A DNA stretch of 41,528 bases from an uncultured Roseicyclus sp. (GTDB lineage Bacteria > Pseudomonadota > Alphaproteobacteria > Rhodobacterales > Rhodobacteraceae), in the NCBI GenBank assembly GCA_937139335.1, contig CAKZPN010000022.1, forward strand, positions 1 through 41,528. The letters run 5' to 3'. The position numbers and the translations under genes are program-made. The notes beneath the pieces are model-generated. The model did no database searches. It saw nothing but the letters and a program-made list of their open reading frames with translations, and was not told the DNA's origin. Below are positions 8,413 to 18,540 of this stretch, piece by piece. Position 1 is the stretch's first letter, and every line of letters starts with the position of its first letter.

Positions 8413-8940
8413 TCAGGACCGCGACGGGAAGATGCCCTGCAGCGCGATCTCGTAATTCATCACGAGAAAGGGCTGCATGTTGGCGACGGGCAATCCGCCG
8501 CCGGTATTTGCGACCGTGATCGATTCCTGCGACAGGGCGACGTTCGCAGACCGGCCCGGCGCGGCATAGAACTGCCCCTGGGCCAGCAACTGCCCCGTCG
8601 GATCGGTTCCGGCTGCGGCGGCGGATTCGGCATGAAGTGTCGCCCCATGCGTGTGCGCCGGCATGTTCTGAACCGTCATCGTCGTGGACTCGGTGCCGCC
8701 CGTTTGCCCCATCTGGTAGGTCGACAGGCCGGGGCCCGAGCCCTGCCCGATGGGCACGCGCCCGGCCAGGTTCGGCAGGGCAAAAGTTGTCCGGCCATCG
8801 CCACCGTACAACGTCCCAAGGAGCGAAAAGAGCGCCGAGTTCTGCGAAATCGCCATGAGCTGCCCTTCGCACAGTGCAAATCCGCGTTGCGCAAAGGGAT
8901 AGCCGACCAGATAGACCTGGCCGAGATATGGTTCCGACAT
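8413..8940 (-). CDS. phage tail-collar domain protein (microcystin-dependent-like)
   Basis: A 175-residue protein of the tail-collar family. It opens with PYLGQVYLVGYPFAQRGFALCEGQ, then LYGGDGRTTFALPNLAGRVPIG and the MPAHTH motif near residue 98, and ends with PFLVMNYEIALQGIFPSRS; all are hallmarks of MdpB-type proteins. Such genes are widespread outside phages, and no capsid, terminase or tail-tube genes are near, so this is not a prophage. The ATG has AAGGAA six bases upstream. It is followed on the same strand by the Tat/DUF6916 gene and the acetyltransferase. In known cases members form fibre-like or secreted proteins; the role here is unknown. Confidence 0.85.
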   Translation of the reverse strand: MSEPYLGQVYLVGYPFAQRGFALCEGQLMAISQNSALFSLLGTLYGGDGRTTFALPNLAGRVPIGQGSGPGLSTYQMGQTGGTESTTMTVQNMPAHTHGATLHAESAAAAGTDPTGQLLAQGQFYAAPGRSANVALSQESITVANTGGGLPVANMQPFLVMNYEIALQGIFPSRS

Positions 8941-9165
8941 GATGTTTCCTTTTTTCCCCAGATAGCATGACGCGCGCGGGGTGAATTCATCACTTCCCCC
9001 ACTAGGGATGGCCCAGTGAAATGCACCCCAAGTCGCGGCCAGACAGTGGGCTCACGTTAGGCAGCGACTTTCCCTTACGTCAAGCATTGAACATCGGGGG
9101 AAGCGAAAGGTTTTCGGCGGCGGCGCTTTTTATCCGATTCGGGCCATCTCGAGTTTTGCAGAAGG

Positions 9166-9181
9166 TTAATGAAGTGTTAAC
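9166..9181 (+). promoter_or_regulatory. candidate CtrA binding site
   Basis: The sequence TTAATGAAGTGTTAAC fits the full alphaproteobacterial CtrA consensus TTAA-N7-TTAAC exactly. It lies 226 bases upstream of the tail-collar gene start. Whether it is used is not known. Confidence 0.45.
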
Positions 9182-9331
9182 GCGGCGCGGGAAGCGCGCC
9201 GGCCCTGGCTCTCAATGCGACTGTTTTGTGACAAACGGACGGGGATCCTGTGCTTGTCATGGTCACCTATCCGTCACACGTTCTCCCCGGCGGATGTTCA
9301 GAACGATCAGGGCCCAGGGGCGAGCGCCGGT

Positions 9332-9349
9332 CGGATCACGCATGATCCG
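9332..9349. repeat. 18-base palindrome
   Basis: CGGATCA CGCA TGATCCG is a perfect 7-base inverted repeat around a 4-base centre, the size of a dimeric repressor operator. No gene starts next to it. Confidence 0.4.
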
Positions 9350-9536
9350 CGAAAACCGAGGGCGGCAGCCCTGTCGGATTTTCAGCCCCGCTCTAGCTCA
9401 ATTTCATTCCTGAATTTGAATTCCCGATTAAACATCCCGCTTTCAATTGCCATTGCTTTGTCCAATGCCGCTTTCGCGAATTGAGGCGTTGGGACCGCTC
9501 GGTATTGACGGCTATTCCGACACGGTCGGCCTCACC

Positions 9537-10286
9537 TCAGCCCGCCCGCGTCAGGATGATCGGCGCGCGCTCCGTCGCGACGACCGTATGCTCGTATTGC
9601 ACCACGGCGGCATGCGGCGCGCTGTAGAGCGTCCAGTCGTCGTCGCCGCCCACCGCCACCTGCCCGCCGGTGGACAGGAACGGCTCCACCGTCAGGACCA
9701 TCCCCTTGCGGATGCGGCGGGTGTCGCGGCGGGTGGGCCAGGTCGCGATTTCCTTGGGGTATTCGTGCAGCGACCGGCCGACCCCGTGGCTCGCGAGGTT
9801 CTGGATCAGCGTGTAGCCGCGTTTTGACGCGAAGCGCCCGATGGCATTGCCGATGCCCGCCAGAGGCTTGCCCGCGCCGACCTCGGCGATGCCGATCTCC
9901 ATCGCGCGCTTGCCGTCGCGGCAGAGCCGGTCGATCGCCGGCGTCACCGGGCCGACGCGAAAGCTGGCGCCGGTATCCGCGAAATAGCCGTCCCTGGAGG
10001 CCGACACGTCGATGTTCACGAGGTCCCCCGAGGCGATCACCCGGTCGCCGGGGATGCCATGCGCGATCTCCTCGTTCACGCTGATGCAGGTCGCGCCGGG
10101 AAAATCATAGGTGGACTCGGGCGCCGAGATCGCGCCCTCCCGCTCCAGGAACGCGCGACCGATGTGGTCGAGCTCGCGCGTGGTCATCCCCGGCTCCATC
10201 GCCGTCGCCATGGTCTGCATCGTGTTGGCGACGATCCGGCCGATGATCTTCAGCCCGTCGAGCTCGTCCTGGTGGGTGATCGTCAT
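9537..10286 (-). CDS. map: type I methionine aminopeptidase
   Basis: A 249-residue cytosolic metalloprotease that removes the initiator methionine from new proteins. The five metal ligands are present: Asp93 (NIDVSAS), Asp104 (YFADTG), His167 (ASHGVG), Glu201 (TVEPF) and Glu232 (QYEHT); the substrate-binding His76 is in NEEIAHGIP. Length and order match the short type I class without an N-terminal zinc finger. The ATG at 10286 gives the usual MTITHQDELDGLK start. Neighbours are unrelated. Many alphaproteobacteria carry more than one copy; whether this is the housekeeping copy cannot be told from the window. Confidence 0.93.
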   Translation of the reverse strand: MTITHQDELDGLKIIGRIVANTMQTMATAMEPGMTTRELDHIGRAFLEREGAISAPESTYDFPGATCISVNEEIAHGIPGDRVIASGDLVNIDVSASRDGYFADTGASFRVGPVTPAIDRLCRDGKRAMEIGIAEVGAGKPLAGIGNAIGRFASKRGYTLIQNLASHGVGRSLHEYPKEIATWPTRRDTRRIRKGMVLTVEPFLSTGGQVAVGGDDDWTLYSAPHAAVVQYEHTVVATERAPIILTRAG

Positions 10287-10379
10287 GGGCTGTCCCTGCG
10301 AGAATGGCGCGTTTCAGGCAGATAGGCGCAAGCACGCCGATGCGCGAGTCCCGCCTGCGCCGATGCCGTCAGACGTGAT

Positions 10380-10405
10380 GGAACATTTCATCTCGCGCAC
10401 CTGTT
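10380..10405 (+). promoter_or_regulatory. EcfG-type promoter of the BON gene
   Basis: GGAAC at 10380-10384, 17 bases, then TGTT at 10402-10405. The start codon is at 10460, giving a leader of about 45 bases. Confidence 0.7.
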
Positions 10406-10459
10406 TTCCCACCATATGAGGCGCCGGCCCGTCGCCGGCACCGCTGGAGGAGAAAGACA

Positions 10460-11065
10460 ATGGCCAGACGCCACGACAAGATGAGCGAAGAGGAAGCGCG
10501 CGAGGAAATGGCGCGGCGCAACCATCCCTACGAGCGCGACCCCTATGGCCGCGACGACGGCCGGGGCTACATGCCGCCGATCGGCTATGGCCGGGGCGCG
10601 CTCTATGGCGCGGGCTATGGCTGGCCGCTGATGCCGCCATCCTACCCTGACTCCGGCTATGGCCCCCGCGACCGGCCCCGCGACGACTGGCGGCGCGGCG
10701 GAGGCGGCTACAACGACACCCCGCGCGGCATGCAGGAGCGTGACATGATGGACCGCGCGGGCGACGAGATCGCCTCGTGGTTCGGCGACGATGCCGCGCA
10801 GGAGCGGCGCGAGGCCGACCACCGCGGACGCGGGCCCAAGGGCTACGTCCGCTCGGACGCGCGCATCGAGGAGGACGTGAACGACCGCCTCACCGACGAC
10901 CGCGCCGTCGACGCCTCCGAGATCGCCGTCACCGTGAAGGACCGCGAGGTGACGCTCAACGGCACTGTGGACTCGCGCCGCGCCAAGCGCCACGCGGAGG
11001 ATTGCGCCGAGAGCGTGTCGGGCGTCGTCCACGTGCAGAACAACCTGCGCGTCCAGACCGCCTGA
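10460..11065 (+). CDS. BON-domain protein with Gly/Tyr-rich N-terminal region
   Basis: A 201-residue protein. The first 90 residues are rich in Gly, Tyr, Arg and Pro (repeated YG, YGRG and GYG units) and probably unstructured. A short SWFGDDAAQERR segment leads to a single BON domain at about 130-200 (RSDARIEEDVNDRL, then VTVKDREVTLNGTV, and VVHVQNNLRV at the end). BON domains bind membranes or polysaccharide in osmotic-shock and secretin proteins. There is no signal peptide. GGAGGAGAAAG precedes the ATG. An EcfG-type promoter lies upstream, so it is probably stress-induced. A hairpin separates it from sodC. Confidence 0.8.
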   Translation: MARRHDKMSEEEAREEMARRNHPYERDPYGRDDGRGYMPPIGYGRGALYGAGYGWPLMPPSYPDSGYGPRDRPRDDWRRGGGGYNDTPRGMQERDMMDRAGDEIASWFGDDAAQERREADHRGRGPKGYVRSDARIEEDVNDRLTDDRAVDASEIAVTVKDREVTLNGTVDSRRAKRHAEDCAESVSGVVHVQNNLRVQTA

Positions 11066-11072
11066 TCGCGAC

Positions 11073-11094
11073 GGAGGCGGCCTGTGCCGCCTCC
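11073..11094 (+). terminator. hairpin between the BON gene and sodC
   Basis: A perfect 9-base stem GGAGGCGGC / GCCGCCTCC with loop CTGT directly after the BON stop. There is no T-run, so it may lower rather than stop read-through into sodC. Confidence 0.5.
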
Positions 11095-11131
11095 CGCCTA
11101 TTCCCCCCCATCGACAAGACCGGAGAGACCG

Positions 11132-11671
11132 ATGACCCATGCATTTTCAACCTTCCCCGCCCTGCCCCGCAGCCTTCTGCTGGCCGCCGTCTGCGCGGGC
11201 CTTGCCGCCCCCGTCGCCGCCCAGGCCCCGGAGGGTGAGGCCACCTTCATCAACGCCGAAGGCACCGAGATCGGCACCGCGAGCCTCACCGGAACACCGG
11301 TCGGCCTGCTGATCGAGCTCGACCTGACCGACCTGCCGCCCGAGACCTGGCACGGGTTCCATATCCACGAGACCGGCGAATGCGACGCCGAAGGCGGGTT
11401 CGAATCCGCGGGCGGCCATTTCTCGGTCACCGAGAACACCGCGCACGGTTTCCTGGTCGAGGGCGGTCCACATTCGGGCGACATGCCGAACCAGTATGTC
11501 GCTGCCGACGGCACGCTGAAGGCCGAGGTGTTCACGCCCTACGCCTTCTACGGCGGCGAGCAGGACAACGTGACCGGCCGCGCGCTGATGCTGCATAGCG
11601 GGCCGGACGACTACGAAAGCCAGCCCTCGGGCGATGCCGGCGACCGGATCGCCTGCGCCGTGATCGAGTGA
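11132..11671 (+). CDS. sodC: Cu/Zn superoxide dismutase, periplasmic
   Basis: A 179-residue enzyme that turns superoxide into peroxide and oxygen outside the inner membrane. It has a signal peptide ending around AAPVAAQA (residues 1-31). The copper ligands are in HGFHIHETGEC and MLHSG, the bridging His is in SAGGHF, and the zinc site is in AHGFLVEGGPHSGDMPN; the family Cys pair is in GEC and RIACAV. I start at the ATG at 11132 (GGAGAG seven bases upstream) rather than at an earlier frame opening. No EcfG site is seen directly upstream, so it may rely on read-through from the BON gene. Its product peroxide would be the substrate of the catalase encoded nearby. Confidence 0.92.
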   Translation: MTHAFSTFPALPRSLLLAAVCAGLAAPVAAQAPEGEATFINAEGTEIGTASLTGTPVGLLIELDLTDLPPETWHGFHIHETGECDAEGGFESAGGHFSVTENTAHGFLVEGGPHSGDMPNQYVAADGTLKAEVFTPYAFYGGEQDNVTGRALMLHSGPDDYESQPSGDAGDRIACAVIE

Positions 11672-11682
11672 TCTGGTCAGGT

Positions 11683-11705
11683 GACGGGTCCGGCCCCGGC
11701 CCGTC
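11683..11705. terminator. hairpin between convergent sodC and sigma factor genes
   Basis: GACGGG and CCCGTC arms with inner CCGG/CCGG pairing lie between two converging genes, which fits a shared two-way terminator. No T-run. Confidence 0.45.
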
Positions 11706-11709
11706 GCCA

Positions 11710-12288
11710 TTACGACGAGCGGCGCGAGCCGCGCAGGCCCGGCGTCGCGCTGCCCGGCGATCTTGGCGCGCGGTGCGCGCCGCGCCGCAGGCTGTCGTGC
11801 TCTTGCGCGGGGGCCGTGCGGGTCGCGCTCAGGTCGCGCGCCACCATGGTGCGCGACTGGCTCACCCGCGACCGGATCGTGTCGGGCGGCACGCCGAACA
11901 TCTCTGCCGCCGTCTCGACGCTTTCGCCCAGCATCACCACGACGACCAGCATCTCGCGGTCGTGCAACGGCAGCCGCGCCACCGCCTCCATCACCGCGCT
12001 GCTGCGCGTGCCGTCTTGGCCCGCCGCGGCGCGACCGCCCGCCGTGGTCAGGCGCGGTCGCGGGGCGATGCGCTTCAACCGCGCGATATCGCTGAAGAAA
12101 CCGTCGCGCATGATCGTCATCAGCCAGGCGCGCAGGTTGGCGCCGGGCTGATAAGTGTCGATCAGGCCCATCGCCTTCAACAGCGTGTCCTGCACCAGTT
12201 CGTCCGCATCCTCGGGCGAGCGTGTCAGCGCCCAGGCGTAGGATCGCAGCGAAGGGATCAACTCGGCCAGCTCTTGTCGCACGGTCAC
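11710..12288 (-). CDS. ECF sigma factor, EcfG-like paralogue
   Basis: A 192-residue extracytoplasmic-function sigma factor. Region 2 is [26 protein letters not shown] with [20 protein letters not shown], very close to the EcfG pattern found at 37160-37759; region 4 is [32 protein letters not shown] followed by [13 protein letters not shown]. After about residue 155 it has an Arg/Ser-rich tail not typical of the family. It starts at a GTG with AAGGAG about eight bases upstream. No nepR-like gene is adjacent. Several alphaproteobacteria carry extra EcfG copies that share or modulate the general stress regulon. Placed between sodC and katE, it might control oxidative-stress genes. Confidence 0.85.
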   Translation of the reverse strand: MTVRQELAELIPSLRSYAWALTRSPEDADELVQDTLLKAMGLIDTYQPGANLRAWLMTIMRDGFFSDIARLKRIAPRPRLTTAGGRAAAGQDGTRSSAVMEAVARLPLHDREMLVVVVMLGESVETAAEMFGVPPDTIRSRVSQSRTMVARDLSATRTAPAQEHDSLRRGAHRAPRSPGSATPGLRGSRRSS

Positions 12289-12320
12289 GGGAGACGCTCC
12301 TTTCCTTTACCCGGTTAACC

Positions 12321-12345
12321 AATGCTTCAGAGCCGGCAGGGTTCC
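12321..12345 (-). promoter_or_regulatory. possible EcfG-type promoter of the second sigma factor gene
   Basis: On the minus strand, GGAAC (12345-12341), 16 bases, then CATT (12324-12321). It deviates from CGTT at one base and is about 33 bases from the GTG start. Confidence 0.4.
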
Positions 12346-12403
12346 GAGAACCGGGATCGCTGGGCAAGACCTTGCCTGCCCGCAGACCACCTCTCGCCGG
12401 GCG

Positions 12404-12429
12404 GGAACAAACCGGCACCCGCGCCTGTT
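12404..12429 (+). promoter_or_regulatory. EcfG-type promoter of katE
   Basis: GGAAC at 12404-12408, 17 bases, TGTT at 12426-12429; start codon at 12482. Confidence 0.7.
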
Positions 12430-12481
12430 CGAGACCCCGAAGCCAGCCAGACACCGGCAGGCACAGATGGGAGCATCAGCA

Positions 12482-14542
<2,061 letters not shown>

Positions 14543-14635
14543 GCCCACGGCGTCCTCGCGTCGCGGCACCCGGATCGTCCCTGTCCGGATCGCCGCGGCG
14601 CACTTTTCATCTCAAGAAAACAAGACGGGCTGTGC

Positions 14636-17077
14636 TCAGCCCTTGGACCACGCCTCCAGCGCCTCGACCACCTCGGTGCCGATCCCGCGCGCCTCCGCCG
14701 CGTCCAGCGGACAGGGGCGCGACAGGCGGTCCTCCACGTCGCGGATGTGGAACCCGTCGGCGCGCTTCAGCTTGGCCAGTTCCTCCCAGCTCACCGGGAC
14801 CGCCACCGCCGCACCGGGCCGCGCACGCAACGAATAGGGTGCGACGGCGGTGGCGCCGCGCTCGTTGCGGAGCCAGTCGATGAACACGCGGCCCTTGCGC
14901 TTCGCCTTGGACATGGTCGCGGTGTAGCGGTCGGGCGCGCGGTCCTCGAGCACCTGCGCGAAGGTACGGGCGAAGAATTTCACCGTATCCCAGCCCGCGA
15001 TCCGCCGCAGCGGCACGATCACATGGACGCCCTTGCCGCCCGTCACCATCGGCGCGCTATCGAGCCCCACCGCCTCCAGCCCGTCCCGCACCTCCTGCGC
15101 CGCCTTCACCACCTTGGCAAAGCCCAGCCCCTCGTCGGGGTCGAGGTCGAAGACCATGCGGTCGGGCCGTTCGATCCGGTTGCGGGCGGCTCCCCAGATG
15201 TGGAATTCGAGCGCGCCCATCTGCGCCGCGCCGATCAGGCCCTGCGGGGCGGAGACATACATGTAATCTTCTTTGTTGCCGTCCTTCTCCTCGATCGGCA
15301 TCGACTTCACGCCGGCGGGAAAGCCCTTGCCCGCGTGTTTCTGAAAGAAGCACTCGCCGGCGACGCCGTCGGGACAGCGCAGCAGGGACAGCGGGCGGTT
15401 GCCGGCGTGCGACAGCATCCGCTCGGCCACCCTTTCGTAGTGCTCGGCGACGTCGCCCTTGGTCACGCCCGCGTCGGGGTAGACCATGCGCCCGCTGCTC
15501 GACACGCGCACGCCACCGATGCTCCGGTCGCCGCCGGTGTCGGTCTTCGCTTCTGCTTTCGCGCTCACGTCCGTCGCCTCCTTGTCCTCGCGCAGGCCCT
15601 TGTAGACGCCGTGTCTGATCCGGCCTTCGCTGGTGAATTCGGTATACTCGACCTCGATGACGAGCTTCGGCGTCGCCCAATGCGCGCCCTTGGTCTCGGC
15701 GGGCAGTTCGCCCGCGAACGGGTGGGTCTTGCGCGCAAGCGGCTTCAGCGCCGATTGCAGCGTCTTGAAGTCATCCTCGTCAAACCCGCTGCCGACGCGG
15801 CCGCGATAGATCAGCGCGCCACGCTCGAAACTGCCGAGGATGAGGGACGCGAAGGGCCGCCCGCGCTTGTCTGATGGCGACCTGCCCGCGACCACGAACT
15901 CGGCGCGACGGGTGCATTTCGACTTGATCCAGGCGGTACTTCGGTCGCCGCGATAGGGCGCGTCTATGCGTTTTGACACGATCCCTTCGCCGCCCGCACG
16001 GCACATGGTATCGAGCGCGGCCGCGCCCTCGCCCTCGATCACCGGGCTGAGGCGCAGCGGCCCGCGCGGCGGCAGCCCGTCGAACAGCCGCTCCAGCGCC
16101 TTGCGCCGCGCGCTCAAGGGTTTGCCGGTCAGGTCCTCGCCATCTAGCGCAAGGCAGTCGAAGCCGTAGAAGGTCAGCGGATCGCCGTCCTTCAGCGCCT
16201 GTTGCAGCGTCGAGAAATCGCCGCCGCCACCGCCCGCGATCACCTCGCCGTCGATCAGCGCCGAGTTGCAGTTCAGCGCCGCTGCGGGTTCGCAGAGCGC
16301 GCCGAAGCGGTCCGACCAGTCCTTGCCGTTCCTCGAATAAAGCCGCACGCCGCCCTTGCCGACCGCGATCACGCAGCGGTAGCCGTCGAACTTGGCCTCG
16401 TGCTGCCAGCCCTCCCCCTCGGGCGGCGCATCGCGCAGCGTCGCGAGCTGCACATTGCGGAAGCGGGGCAGCGGCTTTGTGTGGCGCGCGGGCGTCGCCG
16501 GCGCCTTGTCCTGCGCGATGGCGCGCATCGCGCGGCCGCTCACCACGCTGGTCTTGTGCCGGTTGGTCAGCGCATCGGCGCTGCGCGAGGCGAACTCGTC
16601 CCGCTCCTTGATGAGAAGCCAGTTCTCGCGCTTTTCGCCTGCCCTGCCCCGCATCCTGACCAGCGCCCAGCCGCCCTTCATCCGCGCGCCGTGCAGGCGG
16701 AAATGCAGCTTGCCGGCCCTCAGCCCCTCCTCGGGGTCGTGCAGCGGCTCCCACCAACCGGTGTCCCAGAGCATCACGGTGCCGCCGCCATAATTGTCCT
16801 TGGGGATCGTGCCCTCGAAACTGCCGTAGGACACCGGGTGATCCTCGGTGCGGACGGCGAGGCGCTTTTCCGACGGGTCGCCCGAGGGTCCGCGCGTCAC
16901 CGCCCAGGACAGCAGCACGCCGGCCCATTCCAGTCGAAAATCGAAATGAAGCCGGCTCGCGTCGTGTTTCTGGACCACGAAGGACAGGCTGTCGCCGCCG
17001 GCCTCGACCAGCTCCGCCTTCGGCTCGGGCGTGACGTCGAAATCACGCTTCTTCGAATAGGCGTCGAGCGATCTCAT
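14636..17077 (-). CDS. ligD: multifunctional DNA ligase D (non-homologous end joining)
   Basis: An 813-residue three-domain enzyme for repair of double-strand breaks with Ku. Domain order is phosphoesterase (about 33-160; RLHFDFRLEW and EDHPVSYGSFEG carry the metal-binding His residues), ATP-dependent ligase (about 205-500; nucleotide-binding Lys229 in EAKFDGYR), then polymerase/primase (about 525-800; metal Asp644 and Asp646 in FDLDPDEG, Asp734 in FIDWLRN). This phosphoesterase-ligase-polymerase order is that of Pseudomonas LigD, not the mycobacterial one. Its ATG overlaps the ku stop (ATGA), so both come from one message, driven by the EcfG-type promoter upstream of ku. Confidence 0.96.
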   Translation of the reverse strand: MRSLDAYSKKRDFDVTPEPKAELVEAGGDSLSFVVQKHDASRLHFDFRLEWAGVLLSWAVTRGPSGDPSEKRLAVRTEDHPVSYGSFEGTIPKDNYGGGTVMLWDTGWWEPLHDPEEGLRAGKLHFRLHGARMKGGWALVRMRGRAGEKRENWLLIKERDEFASRSADALTNRHKTSVVSGRAMRAIAQDKAPATPARHTKPLPRFRNVQLATLRDAPPEGEGWQHEAKFDGYRCVIAVGKGGVRLYSRNGKDWSDRFGALCEPAAALNCNSALIDGEVIAGGGGGDFSTLQQALKDGDPLTFYGFDCLALDGEDLTGKPLSARRKALERLFDGLPPRGPLRLSPVIEGEGAAALDTMCRAGGEGIVSKRIDAPYRGDRSTAWIKSKCTRRAEFVVAGRSPSDKRGRPFASLILGSFERGALIYRGRVGSGFDEDDFKTLQSALKPLARKTHPFAGELPAETKGAHWATPKLVIEVEYTEFTSEGRIRHGVYKGLREDKEATDVSAKAEAKTDTGGDRSIGGVRVSSSGRMVYPDAGVTKGDVAEHYERVAERMLSHAGNRPLSLLRCPDGVAGECFFQKHAGKGFPAGVKSMPIEEKDGNKEDYMYVSAPQGLIGAAQMGALEFHIWGAARNRIERPDRMVFDLDPDEGLGFAKVVKAAQEVRDGLEAVGLDSAPMVTGGKGVHVIVPLRRIAGWDTVKFFARTFAQVLEDRAPDRYTATMSKAKRKGRVFIDWLRNERGATAVAPYSLRARPGAAVAVPVSWEELAKLKRADGFHIRDVEDRLSRPCPLDAAEARGIGTEVVEALEAWSKG

Positions 17078-17907
17078 GACGCTTTCTTGCGGGGCCCGCC
17101 ACCGGTCTTGCCGCCCTTGCTTTGCTTGAGGCTCTGCTTCAGCGCGTCCATCAGGTCGACGACATTTTCGCCCTCGGGCCGCTTGTTATCGCCCGAGGTG
17201 CTCACGCGCTTGGTCTTCTTCGACCCCCGCTTGCGGTCGATCAAATCCTTCAGCGCGACGGCGTAATGGTCCTTGAAGGCCGAGGCGTCGAAAGGCGCGG
17301 TCTTCTTGTCGATGAGCTGCGTCGCCACCTCCAGCAATTCCTTGTCGCTGGCCGCGTCGGCGATGGAGGAAAACAGCGGGTCGGCGTCGCGGATGTCCTG
17401 CTCGTAATGCAGCGTCTCCAGCAGCAGCCCGTCGCCGCAGGGCCGGATCGCGCAGAGGTATTCCTTGCCGCGCATCGTCAGTTGCCCAAGGCCCGCCTTC
17501 TTCGACTGCCTGAGCGCATCGCGCACCACGCGATAGGCATCCTCGGCCAGCTCATCGGTCGGCACCACGTAATAGGGCCGGTCGAACCAGATCGGCGCGA
17601 TTTCCGATGTGTCGACGAACTGCACCAGCTCCAGCGTCTTCTTCGTCTCGAGCTTGATCGCGTCGATCTCTTCGCGCTCGAGCAGGATGTATTCGCCCTT
17701 GTCGGTCTCATAGCCCTTCATGATGTCGTCGTTCTCGACCGGGCCGACGCCCTGCACCGACTTCTGGTACTGAACCGGTTTGCCCGAGGGCTGGTGGATC
17801 TGGCGGAACGACACCCGCGCGCCGGAGTTGCGGGCGGAGTGGATCTCCACCGGGATGGACACCAGTGACAGGCGAAGCTGTCCTTTCCAGAGTGCGCGCG
17901 ATGCCAT
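17074..17907 (-). CDS. ku: bacterial Ku, DNA-end binding protein
   Basis: A 277-residue Ku-core protein that forms a ring on broken DNA ends and recruits LigD. It opens with the typical SRALWKGQLRLSLVSIPVEI, and the core includes FRQIHQPSGKPVQYQKSVQG and EIAPIWFDRPYYVVPTDELAEDAY. The last 50 residues are Lys-rich (RKRGSKKTKRV, GGPRKKAS), as in Ku proteins whose tails help threading on DNA. The ATG at 17907 has AGGAGGAC upstream. It overlaps ligD by four bases. A perfect EcfG-type promoter lies about 33 bases upstream. Confidence 0.96.
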   Translation of the reverse strand: MASRALWKGQLRLSLVSIPVEIHSARNSGARVSFRQIHQPSGKPVQYQKSVQGVGPVENDDIMKGYETDKGEYILLEREEIDAIKLETKKTLELVQFVDTSEIAPIWFDRPYYVVPTDELAEDAYRVVRDALRQSKKAGLGQLTMRGKEYLCAIRPCGDGLLLETLHYEQDIRDADPLFSSIADAASDKELLEVATQLIDKKTAPFDASAFKDHYAVALKDLIDRKRGSKKTKRVSTSGDNKRPEGENVVDLMDALKQSLKQSKGGKTGGGPRKKAS

Positions 17908-17939
17908 GCGAAGGGTCCTCCTGATGACGCCAAGGGCTC

Positions 17940-17965
17940 AACGGGCCCAGCCCCGGTTGGGTTCC
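17940..17965 (-). promoter_or_regulatory. EcfG-type promoter of ku-ligD
   Basis: On the minus strand, GGAAC (17965-17961), 17 bases, CGTT (17943-17940): an exact match. The ku start is at 17907. Confidence 0.8.
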
Positions 17966-17981
17966 GGCGGCGCGCGGACCG

Positions 17982-18006
17982 GGAACAACCTCGCGCCCGG
18001 CGTGTT
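17982..18006 (+). promoter_or_regulatory. EcfG-type promoter of the molybdenum hydroxylase operon
   Basis: GGAAC at 17982-17986, 16 bases, TGTT at 18003-18006; start codon at 18040. It is back to back with the ku promoter 17 bases away. Confidence 0.7.
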
Positions 18007-18039
18007 AGCAAAGGAACCGCCGCCAGCAAGGATCACGAG

Positions 18040-18540
18040 ATGAAAACCCAGCTCACCGTCAACCGAACGCGCCACGAGATCGAGGCCGATCCGCGGGTCA
18101 CGCTGCTCGACGCGCTGCGCGATCACCTCGGCCTCACCGGCTCGAAAAAGGGTTGCGACCACGGGCAATGCGGCGCCTGCACCGTCATCGCCGACGGCCG
18201 GCGCATAAACGCCTGCCTGAGCCTGCTGGCGCAGCACGACGGCAGCGAGATCGTGACGGTCGAGGGGCTGGAGGGCGCGGACGGCCTTTCGCCGCTGCAA
18301 CGGGCCTTCCTCGACCACGACGGGATGCAATGCGGCTACTGCACGCCCGGCCAACTTTGTTCCGCCACCGCGATGCTCGATGAGGTGCGCAACGGTCGCG
18401 CGAGCCATGTCACCGAAGACCTCGAAGCCCCGGTGACGCTGACGCGCGACGAGATCATGGAGCGGATGAGCGGCAACCTCTGCCGTTGCGCCTGCTACTC
18501 CGGCATCGTCGCCGCGATCGAGGAGGTGGCCGCGGAATGA
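18040..18540 (+). CDS. molybdenum hydroxylase, 2Fe-2S subunit
   Basis: A 166-residue electron-transfer subunit of a xanthine dehydrogenase/aldehyde oxidoreductase-type enzyme. The plant-ferredoxin-like cluster is held by Cys39, Cys44, Cys47 and Cys59 ([15 protein letters not shown]), the second by Cys98, Cys101, Cys148 and Cys150 ([16 protein letters not shown]). It resembles PaoA (YagT), but the Tat leader of E. coli PaoA is absent, so this enzyme should be cytoplasmic. The ATG has AAGGA eight bases upstream. It overlaps the FAD subunit start by four bases. Confidence 0.9.
   Translation: MKTQLTVNRTRHEIEADPRVTLLDALRDHLGLTGSKKGCDHGQCGACTVIADGRRINACLSLLAQHDGSEIVTVEGLEGADGLSPLQRAFLDHDGMQCGYCTPGQLCSATAMLDEVRNGRASHVTEDLEAPVTLTRDEIMERMSGNLCRCACYSGIVAAIEEVAAE

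Larger units (their letters stand above)
8941..9536. other. 596-base gene-free region with a CtrA-type site
   Basis: I see no convincing gene. Base composition falls towards 9400-9490 (A/T-rich). It contains a TTAA-N7-TTAAC motif at 9166-9181, a GC-rich hairpin at about 9182-9200 and an 18-base palindrome at 9332-9349. The promoter of the collar gene must lie at its left end. A 130-codon open frame at 9021-9413 has no family signature or ribosome-binding site and is not called. Confidence 0.6.

Noticed and set aside
8413..8940. Prophage suggested by a tail-collar gene
   Set aside because: No capsid, portal, terminase, integrase or lysis genes are near; collar proteins of this type are common outside phages.
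9021..9413. 130-codon open frame on the plus strand
   Set aside because: No ribosome-binding site, no family signature, atypical composition, and it spans the regulatory-looking elements of the gene-free region.
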